A stretch of 64,000 bases of DNA from NCBI GenBank assembly GCA_038322235.1, contig JBBQFQ010000026.1, forward strand, positions 3,477 through 67,476, in the 5' to 3' direction. Positions 52,699-62,400 of this stretch are shown piece after piece. The translations under genes were made by a program, and so were the position numbers. How positions within the stretch are numbered: position 1 is the first letter of the stretch; every line of letters starts with the position of its first letter. The notes below the pieces were generated by a model that had not been told where the DNA came from, made no database searches, and saw nothing but the letters and a program-made list of their open reading frames with translations. Origin of the DNA: SZAS-18 sp038322235 (GTDB lineage: Bacteria; Verrucomicrobiota; Verrucomicrobiia; Chthoniobacterales; SZAS-18).

Positions 52699-54441
52699 AT
52701 GTTGCGCCGCGCTCTCCTCCTTCTCGCCCTCGCCTCGACCGTTTCGGCTGCGCCCGAACCCGCGAGGCAGTTCAAGGATTTTCTCGATCACGAATGGGAA
52801 TGGGCCCTCCAGGAGAATCCGGTGCGCGCCTCGATCCTCGGTGATCGGCGGTGGAACGACCGGTGGACCGACCAGACGCCGGCCACGATCGAGGCGCGCC
52901 AGCTCCACCAGCGCGAGGCGCTCAAGCGTCTGCGGGCCATCCCACGACCGCGGCTCTCGGAAGCGGATCAACTCAACTTCGACCTCTATGAGCGCGACCT
53001 CATCGAGGCGATCGATGGCTTCGGCTTTCGCTCGCAGTTCACTCCCGTGAGCCAGCGGGGCGGCCCGCAGACGGCCGATGAAATCGCCAGCTCGCTGCGA
53101 TTTGAATCGGTTAAGGACTACGAAGACTGGATCAAACGCCTCGAGACTTTCCCGATCTCCCTGGCACAAACGACGGCGCTCATGCGGGAAGGTATCAAGT
53201 CGCGCGTCCTCCAGCCGAAAGTCATCATGTCGCGCGTTCCCGCGCAGCTGGAAAAGCAGCTCGTGAAAACGCCCGAGGAGAGCGGCTTCTTCCGTCCGTT
53301 CAAACGCTTCGCCGCGACCGTTCCGGAGGCGGATCGAGCGCGGCTCGTCGAGGCGGCCAAACAGGCGATCACCACGCACGTGCTGCCGGCGTTTGCGAGC
53401 TTCAAGGAGTTCTTCGAGCGCGAGTACCTGCCCGCCTGCTACGACGAGGTCGGGGCGTGGCAGCATCCCGACGGCGCGGAATTCTACGCTTATTGCGCCC
53501 GTCGATTCACCACCACGGGGCTGACGCCGCAGGAGATTCACGACATCGGTCTCGCCGAGGTAAAGCGCATCCGCGCGGAGATGGAGGGCATTCGGGAGAA
53601 GGTCGGGTTCAAGGGCCCGCTCGCCGAGTTTTTTGTCCACCTTCGGACAGATCCGAAGTTCTTTTTCAAGACGGGGGAGGAACTGCTCGCGGCGTACCGC
53701 GCCATGGCGAAGGAAACCGATCCGCTGCTCGTTAAGATCTTCCGGACGCTCCCGCGGATGCCCTACGGGGTCGAGCCGGTGCCCGCTTTGATCGCGCCTG
53801 ATACCACCACGGCGTATTACAGCGGACCTGCCGCGGACGGTTCCCGCGCGGGGCGGTATTTTGTGAACCTCTACAAGCCCGAGGTTCGTCCGAAATGGGA
53901 AATGCGGGCGCTCTCGCTGCATGAATCCGTCCCGGGCCATCACCTGCAGATCGCCCTTGCGCAGGAGCAGGGAGAAAACCCGAATTTCCGCCGCTACGGC
54001 GGCTACACCGCGTACGTCGAAGGCTGGGGGCTGTACTCGGAATCCCTCGGCAACGAGATGGGTCTTTACGAGGACCCCTACGAGAAGTTTGGCGAGCTGA
54101 CATATGACATGTGGCGGGCGGTGCGGCTCGTCGTGGACACGGGGATGCATCAGCTGAAATGGACGCGGCAGCAGGCGATCGACTTCTTCATGGAGAACGC
54201 GCCCAAGACCGAGCAGGACGTCGTGAATGAGATCGACCGCTACATCTCGTGGCCCGGACAGGCGCTCGCCTACAAGATTGGCCAGCTGAAGCTGCAGGAA
54301 CTCCGCGCCCGCGCGACGAAGGAACTCGGACCGCAGTTCGACCTCCGGGCCTGGCACGACCACGTCCTGGCAGGCGGGGCCGTGCCGCTCGACGTGCTGG
54401 AGAAGCGGATGGATGCGTGGACCGCCGCGCGGAAGAAATAG
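52699..54441 (+). CDS. Exported DUF885 family metallopeptidase
   Basis: A 580-residue protein from ATG 52699, chosen because it begins a signal peptide ('LLLLALASTVSAAPE'); the frame is open upstream without such a signal. The DUF885 zinc site is in 'ALSLHESVPGHHLQIALAQEQ' (His408, Glu409, His414/415). Further conserved segments are 'YAYCARRFTTTGLTPQEIHDIGL', 'GGYTAYVEGWGLYSESLGNE' and 'WPGQALAYKIGQLKLQELR'. The family includes periplasmic carboxypeptidase-like proteins of poorly known specificity. It ends one base before the convergent kinase gene. Confidence 0.88.
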   Translation: MLRRALLLLALASTVSAAPEPARQFKDFLDHEWEWALQENPVRASILGDRRWNDRWTDQTPATIEARQLHQREALKRLRAIPRPRLSEADQLNFDLYERDLIEAIDGFGFRSQFTPVSQRGGPQTADEIASSLRFESVKDYEDWIKRLETFPISLAQTTALMREGIKSRVLQPKVIMSRVPAQLEKQLVKTPEESGFFRPFKRFAATVPEADRARLVEAAKQAITTHVLPAFASFKEFFEREYLPACYDEVGAWQHPDGAEFYAYCARRFTTTGLTPQEIHDIGLAEVKRIRAEMEGIREKVGFKGPLAEFFVHLRTDPKFFFKTGEELLAAYRAMAKETDPLLVKIFRTLPRMPYGVEPVPALIAPDTTTAYYSGPAADGSRAGRYFVNLYKPEVRPKWEMRALSLHESVPGHHLQIALAQEQGENPNFRRYGGYTAYVEGWGLYSESLGNEMGLYEDPYEKFGELTYDMWRAVRLVVDTGMHQLKWTRQQAIDFFMENAPKTEQDVVNEIDRYISWPGQALAYKIGQLKLQELRARATKELGPQFDLRAWHDHVLAGGAVPLDVLEKRMDAWTAARKK

Positions 54442-54442
54442 G

Positions 54443-56446
54443 TCACGGACCTTGGCGGGCGCGCTCATCGATCGCGGCCAGAATGGTCTGAAGCTCGACC
54501 GGCTTGGCGAAGTGGGCGTCAAATCCCGCCTCCAGCGCATCGCGCTGGTCCGACTCCTGGGCGTAGCCCGAAATCGCGATCAAGTGCGCGTTCGGAAACT
54601 CACCCGCCCGGACGCGGCGCGCGACCTCATATCCGTCGATCCCGGGCAGACCGAGATCGAGCAGAAAGACGTCAGGTCGGAATTCGGCGGCGGCATCGAT
54701 TGCTTCCAGACCGTCGTGCGCGACGCGGGTGAGGTGTCCGCGCAGACGGAGCAACATCGCCAGAGCGTTCGCGGAGTCGGTATTGTCGTCGACCACCAGG
54801 ATCCGCCGGCTGACCCGTTTTTCCGCAGACCGATCCGGCAGAGCCGGTCCGTTCGAGCCGGACGGGGACGAAGAGAGGGCGACGACCGGCAGCCGGATCT
54901 GGAACTCGGCCCCGGTTCCCGGACCGGCGCTGTGGGCCGTGATCGTGCCACCATGGAGCTCGACGATCTGGCGACAGATGTTCAGGCCGATCCCCAGCCC
55001 GCCTTCCGCGCGATCCAGCGAGCGTTCCGCCTGCGTGAAAAGCTCGAAGACATGCGGGAGAATCGTTTGATCGATGCCGATGCCATTGTCCCGGATGGCG
55101 ATGACGGCGTATTTCCCTTCCCGGCTCGCGGAGACGCTGATGCGCCCCTTCTCCGCGGTGTACTTGGCGGCATTGACGAGCAGATTGACGACGCATTGTT
55201 CCAGGCGCGTCGCGTCTGCCTCCACGATCAGATCGGAGCCCAGGCCACGCGAGTGGATCAGCTCGTGGCCCTTTTTCTCGACCTGCGCGAGGACCGTCTC
55301 GACCGCTCGCTCGATGATCTCGCCCACGTTCACCCGTTCGAGCTGGAGAGTGATCTGACCGCGTGTGATTCGGGCGACGTCGAGGAGATCGTCCACGATC
55401 CGCGTGAGATTCGCGCGCTGGCGCTCGAGCATCGAGAGGGGCCACGCGGCCTCCTGCGGATCGCTTCCCGCCTCGCGGAGTAGTTCCACCGCGTTCGCGA
55501 TCGCGGAGAGAGGATTGCGGAGTTCGTGACCGAGCATGGCCAGAAATTCGTCCTTCAAGCGACTGGCGTGACGAAGCGAATCTTCCGCCTGTCTCCGGGC
55601 GGTAATGTCATGGAAATAGACGGCGAGGCCTTCGGCCGAGGGGTGGCAGTGGAACTCGAACCAGCGATCGACCGGCGCGGGGTAGTATTCCTGAAATTGC
55701 TGGGGCTGTCCGGTGGTCACGGCGAGCCGAAACTCCGTGCTCGTCTGGCCCTCGCGGGTGTGTGGGAAGACATCCCAGACGCAGGCTCCGATCAGATCCA
55801 CCCGCGGGCGACGCACCATGGCGGCGGCGCGCTCGCTGAAGAAAGTGAAGCGCCAGTTCGCGTCCAGCACCATCAGCCCGTCGCTGATGCTGCGGAGGAT
55901 GCTTTCGACCTTTTCCGTCCGCTCGACCACCCGCTGCTCGAGCTCCTCGTTCAGGACCCGGAGCTTCTCTTCAGCCCGCCGGCGCTCTCCCATTTCCCCG
56001 AGCAGGATTCGGTGCGCCACGGCGGTCTCCCGGCTTTTCCGGTGCAACTCCGCGAAAACGCCCACCTTTGACCGGAGGATCGCCGGATTCACCGGCTTCA
56101 ATAAATAGTCGACCGCGCCCGTCCCATACCCGGTCAGCATGTGCTGATCCTCATTGTAGTACGCCGTCAGGAAGATGATCGGCACCTGCGCCGTTTTCTT
56201 CCGATCCTTGATGATGGCGGCCAGCTCCAGGCCGCTCATGCCCGGCATGTTGATGTCCAGAATGATGAGCGCAAACTCCTCGGCGACGAGGGCGAGCAGC
56301 GCCGCGTCCCCCGATTCCGCGCGGACGAGCCGATAGTTCGCCTGCGTCAGGACGCTCTCCAGCACGGTGAGATTCTTCGGCTCATCGTCGACGATCAGGA
56401 TGTTGATCGGTGCCTCGGTGGGGCTGGTTTCGGATACGACACTCAT
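54443..56446 (-). CDS. Response regulator / hybrid histidine kinase (REC-PAS-HisKA-HATPase-REC)
   Basis: A 667-residue soluble signalling protein. The N-terminal receiver (about 14-135, 'NILIVDDEPKN', phospho-Asp in 'LIILDINMPG') is followed by a coiled coil, a PAS domain (about 177-290, 'ISDGLMVLDANWRFTFFSE'), HisKA with the phospho-His in 'LGHELRNPLSAI' (near 307), HATPase (about 415-530, 'DNGIGIDQTILPHVFELF', 'GGLGIGLNICRQIV') and a C-terminal receiver (about 545-662, 'RILVVDDNTDSANALAM', 'DVFLLDLGLPGIDG'). There is no transmembrane helix and no DNA-binding domain. It starts 33 bases after the poly-HAMP kinase gene, on the same strand; the two likely form a phosphorelay. Confidence 0.93.
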   Translation of the reverse strand: MSVVSETSPTEAPINILIVDDEPKNLTVLESVLTQANYRLVRAESGDAALLALVAEEFALIILDINMPGMSGLELAAIIKDRKKTAQVPIIFLTAYYNEDQHMLTGYGTGAVDYLLKPVNPAILRSKVGVFAELHRKSRETAVAHRILLGEMGERRRAEEKLRVLNEELEQRVVERTEKVESILRSISDGLMVLDANWRFTFFSERAAAMVRRPRVDLIGACVWDVFPHTREGQTSTEFRLAVTTGQPQQFQEYYPAPVDRWFEFHCHPSAEGLAVYFHDITARRQAEDSLRHASRLKDEFLAMLGHELRNPLSAIANAVELLREAGSDPQEAAWPLSMLERQRANLTRIVDDLLDVARITRGQITLQLERVNVGEIIERAVETVLAQVEKKGHELIHSRGLGSDLIVEADATRLEQCVVNLLVNAAKYTAEKGRISVSASREGKYAVIAIRDNGIGIDQTILPHVFELFTQAERSLDRAEGGLGIGLNICRQIVELHGGTITAHSAGPGTGAEFQIRLPVVALSSSPSGSNGPALPDRSAEKRVSRRILVVDDNTDSANALAMLLRLRGHLTRVAHDGLEAIDAAAEFRPDVFLLDLGLPGIDGYEVARRVRAGEFPNAHLIAISGYAQESDQRDALEAGFDAHFAKPVELQTILAAIDERARQGP

Positions 56447-56478
56447 GGCAACGAGACTCCGCAGGGGGCTCACCGGCT

Positions 56479-59400
56479 TCAGCGGAAGAGCCACACGCGC
56501 ATCAGAGCGAGGAGTTGGTCGGTATTCACAGGTTTGGCGATATAGTCACTCGCGCCGGCATCGAGACATTTTTCCCGGTCGCCTTTCATCGCGCGTGCCG
56601 TGAGGGCGAGAATCGGGAGGGTGCGAAAGGCATTCGACTGGCGGATCTCCCGCATCGTCTCGTATCCATCCATGTCGGGCATCATGATGTCCATCAGCAC
56701 CATGCTGAGCTCGGGGGTGTCGTTGATGATTTCGATCGCGCGTCGTCCGTTGGTCGTGCTGATGACCTCCATTTCCTGATTTTCCAGCAGACTGGTCAGC
56801 GCGAAGATATTTCGCGCGTCGTCGTCCACGACCAGAACCTTCCGGCCGCGGAGAACCTCGCCCGATCCGTGCAGGCGTTCGAGCATCCGCTGCTTCTCGA
56901 CGGGGAGTTCCGTCACGACGCGATGGAGGAAGAGAGCCGTCTCGTCCAGCAACCGCTCGGGCGACTGCACATCCTTCAGCACGACGCTTTTCGCGAGCAC
57001 GCGGAGGCGGGCTTGTTCTTCCGGCGTCAGATCTTTTCCGGTGAAGACAACGACGGGTAAGTCGGCGAGCTCCGGTTCCGCGTGAAGTTTTTCGAGGAGC
57101 TCGAATCCCGTCATGTCGGGCAGACGAAGATCCAGCACGACACAGTCGAAGCTCCGATCAAGCAGGAGGGACAGGGCTTCCCGGCCGGTGGCTGCAGTCG
57201 CGGTCTCAATGTCCTTGTCGCCCAGCAACTCCGCAATGGATTGTCTCTCGATGTCGTTGTCTTCGACGATGAGCAGCCGCTTCGTGCGCGGGGCGGTGAA
57301 GCCTTTGATCTTGTCCAGCGCGGCGTCGAGCCCCTGGGTGGTCGGCTCCTTGATCAAATACGCGAAGGCCCCGTGGGAAAGGCCATGCTGTTTTTCTTCC
57401 ACCAGAGTGATGATCTGGACGGGAATGTGGCGAGTCGACGGATCCAACTTGAGCTGGTTCAGAACCGTCCAGCCGAGCATATCCGGCAGGGAGATGTCCA
57501 GCGAGATGGCGGCGGGATGATACTGCCGCGCCAGCGAGAGTCCGAGCGCGCCCTTCTGAGCGACGATGGCCTTGAATCCCTTTTCCCGCGCCATCCCCAG
57601 CAGGACGCGGGCATAGTGGGGATCATCCTCGATGATCAGCAGCACGAGGTCCTCGGGCGTGATGCGGCTGCGGTCGTCTTCGATCTCTTCCTCGCGGGGG
57701 ATGGCATGGCTCGCGAGGGATCGGGCCAGCGATCCCCCGGGTTGGCTGGGAGCCGGACGGGCAGCTTCCGAACCGGCAAAATGGAGCGGCAGATAAAGGG
57801 TAAACGTGCTCCCCTCGCCGTGGGCGCTGATCAGCTTGATCTCGCCGCCAAGCAGAAGCGCGAGTTCCCGGCTGATCGCCAGGCCGAGACCGGTGCCACC
57901 GTATTTGCGCGCCGTTCCCGCATCGGCCTGCTGAAAGGCCTCGAAGATGAGGCGCTGCTTCTCCGGAGCGACTCCGATACCCGTATCCTCGACGGCGAAG
58001 GCGAGGACGCGCTGCGCGCTCGCCAGGACCGGATGGTCCGGGCTCCAACCCTGGTCTGCAAAACCGACCCGGATCTCGACATGTCCGTGCGCCGTGAACT
58101 TTACCGCATTGGAGAGGAGGTTCTTGAGGATCTGCTGGAGTCGCTTCGGATCGCTGTACATCGCCCGGGGCAGATCCTCGTCGAACCGGACGCGGAACGG
58201 CAGATTTTTCGCCTCCGCCACGTGACGGAAGTTCCGGTCAATCGTGTCGCGCAGTCCGCCGAACGGGATTTCCTCGAGCTCGACGGTGACGGTGCCCGAC
58301 TCGATCTTCGAAAGATCAAGGATGTCGTTGATCAGGTGGAGGAGGTCGGACCCCGACGAATTGATGTTGCGGGAATACTCGACCTGCTTTGGCGTGAGCG
58401 TGGCTGCGGCATTATCTCCGAGCTGCTGACTCAGGATCAGGATCGAGTTTAGAGGCGTGCGAAGTTCGTGCGACATGTTCGCGAGAAACTCCGACTTGTA
58501 TTTGGAGGTCAGCGCCAGTTCGGCGGCCTTCTCTTCGAGAGCTCGCCGCGCCTGCTCCACCTCCGCGTTCTTCCGCTCGACCTCGGCATTCTGCTCCGCC
58601 AGCAGGCGGGCCTTGGTGCCGAGTTCTTCATTCGTATTCTGGAGCTCGCTCTGGCGCGATTGCAGTTCGACCGTCAGCTGCTGGGACTGCGTGAGGAGAC
58701 GCTCCGTTCGCATGGTCGCCTCGATCGTGTTGAAGACCGCGCCGATGCTTTGCGTGAGCAGTTCGAGAAACGCGAGCGAGCCGGCCCCGAAGGTTTGCAG
58801 CGCGGCAAGTTCGATCACCGCCTTGGTCTGGCCCTCAAAAAGCACCGGCAGCACGATGATGCTTACTTTGCGCGCTTCGCCGAGGCTCGAGGAGATGGTG
58901 AGGAACTCATGGGGGACCTCCGTGAGGTAAATGCGCTTCTTGTGCACGGCGCACTCGCCGACGAGCCCCTCACCGAGCCGGATATTCTCCGCGGGCTGGA
59001 CGCGCCCGCCGTGCGCGTAGCTCGAGAGCAGGCGCAGCTGTGACCCCGCCTCGGCACCGGCGAGGTGGTAGATCGTGCCCTGCTGCGCGTCGACGAGCGG
59101 AGCGATCTCCGTCAGGAGCATCTGCCCCACGGTGCTCAATTCGCGCTGGCCCTGGAGCATGCCGGTGAATTTGGCGAGGTTCGTTTTCAGCCAGTCTTGC
59201 TCCCGATTCCGCTCCGTGGTTTCGCGGAGGTTCGAGATCATCGTGTTGATATTATCCTTCAGCTCCGCCACCTCGCCGCGGGTCTCGACTTGAATCGAGC
59301 GCGTGAGATCGCCCTTCGTCACGGCGGTCGCCACCTCGGCGATGGCGCGGACCTGCGTCGTCAAATTGGCGGCGAGGAGATTGACGTTGCCCGTGAGGTC

Positions 59401-62400
59401 CTTCCACGTGCCCGCGGCGCCCGGCACGTGCGCCTGCCCACCGAGACGACCATCGACACCGACCTCCCGGGCGACATTCGTCACCTGATCGGCGAAGATG
59501 GCCAGCGTGTCCGTCATGTTGTTGATCGTGTCCGCCAGCGCGGCGACCTCTCCCTTCGCCTGGACGGTCAGACGCTGATTGAGATTCCCGTTCGCCACCG
59601 CGGTGACGACCTTCACGATGCCGCGCACCTGCTCCGTCAGGTTCGACGCCATGAAATTCACGTTGTCGGTGAGATCCTTCCACGTGCCGCCGACGCCCGA
59701 GACCTCGGCTTGTCCGCCGAGCTTGCCCTCCGTTCCCACCTCGCGGGCCACGCGGGTTACCTCGCCGGCGAAGGAATTGAGCTGATCGACCATCGTGTTG
59801 ATCGTATTCTTCAGCTCGAGGATTTCGCCCTTCACGTCGACGGTGATCTTCCGGTTCAGATCGCCGCGGGCGACCGCGGTGGTGACCTCCGCGATATTCC
59901 GGACCTGCGCCGTCAGATTCGCGCCCATCGTGTTGACGGAATCGGTCAGATCCTTCCACGTTCCGGCGACTCCGGGCACGACCGCCTGCACGCCGAGTCG
60001 ACCCTCGGTGCCGACCTCACGCGCCACCCGCGTGACCTCCGAGGCGAAGGAACGGAGCTGCTCCACCATCGTATTGATCGTCTCCTTGAGCTGGAGGATT
60101 TCGCCCCGCACGTCGACCGTGATCTTTTTCGAGAGATCGCCATTCGCGACCGCGATCGTGACATCGGCGATGTTCCGCACCTGGCCCGTGAGGTTTGAAG
60201 CCATCGAGTTCACGTTATCGGTCAGGTCCTTCCACGTTCCCGCCACGCCGGGCACCATGGCCTGGCCTCCGAGCTTGCCCTCGGTTCCTACCTCGCGGGC
60301 CACGCGCGTGACCTCGGAGGCGAAGGCCGAGAGCTGATCGACCATCGTGTTGATCGTGTCCTTCAGCTGCAGAATCTCGCCCTTCACATCGACCGTGATC
60401 TTCCGGCCGAGGTCGCCGCGGGCGATGGCGGTGGCCACGTCGGCAATGTTCCGGACCTGGCCGGTGAGGTTCGAGGCCATGGAATTCACGTTGTCGGTCA
60501 GATCCTTCCATGTGCCGGCGACTCCCGGCACCTCCGCCTGGCCGCCCAGCTTGCCGTCGGTTCCGACCTCGCGGGCCACGCGACTCACCTCGGCCGCGAA
60601 AGAGCGCAGCTGCTCGACCATCGTATTAATGGTTTCCTTCAGCTCGAGAATTTCGCCCTGCACCTCCACGGTGATCTTCTTCGAAAGATCGCCGTTCGCG
60701 ACCGCGATCGTCACCTCGGCGATGTTCCGGACCTGCCCCGTGAGATTCGAGGCCATCGAATTCACGTTGTCCGTCAGATCCTTCCACGTCCCGGCGACGC
60801 CCTCGACCTCCGCCTGGCCGCCGAGCTTGCCTTCGGTGCCGACCTCTCGCGCGACGCGGCTGACCTCCCCCGCGAAGGCATTGAGCTGATCGACCATCGT
60901 GTTGACGGTGTTTTTGAGCGCCAGAATCTCGCCTTTGACCTCGACGGTGATCTTTGACGAAAGATCGCCCTTCGCGATCGCCGTCGCGACTTCGGCGATG
61001 TTGCGCACCTGCCCGGTGAGATTGGACGCCATGAAATTCACGTTGTCGGTCAGATCCTTCCACGTGCCCGCGACGCCCGGCACCGCCGCCTGACCGCCCA
61101 GCTTTCCTTCCGTGCCGACTTCCCGGGCCACGCGGCTCACCTCCCCGGCGAAGCCGTTGAGCTGATCGACCATCGTGTTGATCGTGTTCTTGAGTTCGAG
61201 GATTTCGCCTTTGACCTCGACCGTGATCTTGCGGCTGAGATCGCCCCGGGCCACCGCCGTCGTGACGTCCGCGATGTTTCGGACCTGCGACGTGAGGTTG
61301 TTCGCCATCGAATTCACGTTGTCGGTCAGATCCTTCCAGGTCCCCGCGACACCCTTCACGACTGCCTGCCCGCCCAGCTCGCCCTCGGTGCCGACTTCCC
61401 GTGCGACCCGGCTGACTTCCGAGGCGAAGCCGTTGAGCTGGTCCACCATCGTGTTCAACGTGTTCTTCAGCTCGAGGATTTCCCCCTTCACATCGACCGT
61501 GATCTTGCGCGAGAGATCCCCGTTCGCCACGGCCGTGGCGACGTCGGCAATGTTGCGGACCTGACCCGTGAGATTCGACGCCATGGAATTGACGTTATCC
61601 GTCAGATCCTTCCAGGTTCCGGCGACGCCGGGCACCGCCGCCTGCCCGCCCAGCTTCCCCTCCGTGCCCACTTCGCGAGCCACCCGGCTCACTTCGCCGG
61701 CGAAGCCGTTGAGCTGATCGACCATCGTGTTGATCGTGTTCTTCAGCTCGAGGATTTCGCCGCGCACGTCGACCGTGATCTTCTTGGAGAGATCGCCGTT
61801 TGCCACGGCCGTGGTCACTTCGGCAATGTTGCGCACCTGCGACGTCAGATTGGTCGCCATCGCGTTCACGGAGTCGGTCAGGTCTTTCCAGGTTCCCGCC
61901 ACGCCCCGGACTTCCGCCTGGCCGCCGAGTTTGCCTTCCGTCCCCACCTCCCGCGCCACGCGGGTGACTTCCGACGCGAAGCCGTTGAGCTGATCGACCA
62001 TCGTGTTGATCGTATTCTTCAGCTCGAGGATTTCGCCGCGCACGTCGACCGTGATCTTCTTCGAGAGATCCCCGTTCGCCACGGCCGTCGTCACCTCAGC
62101 GATGTTGCGCACCTGGCCGGTTAGGTTCGACGCCATGAAATTGACGTTATCCGTCAGGTCCTTCCAGGTTCCCGCGACGCCGGGGACTGCCGCCTGCCCG
62201 CCGAGCTTGCCTTCCGTGCCGACTTCGCGGGCCACGCGCGTGACCTCGGACGCAAAGCCGTTCAGCTGATCCACCATCGTGTTCATGGTGTTTTTCAGCG
62301 CGAGAATTTCCCCTTTCACCTCCACGGTGATTTTCGACGATAGATCGCCCTTCGCGATCGCCGTGGCGACCCCGGCGATGTTCCGCACCTGACCGGTCAG

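Noticed and set aside
57082..60198. Long plus-strand open frames (57082-58452 and 59065-60198) opposite the giant kinase
   Set aside because: They are antisense shadows of a repetitive high-GC gene; their protein sequence mirrors the 92-codon repeat and has no family features.
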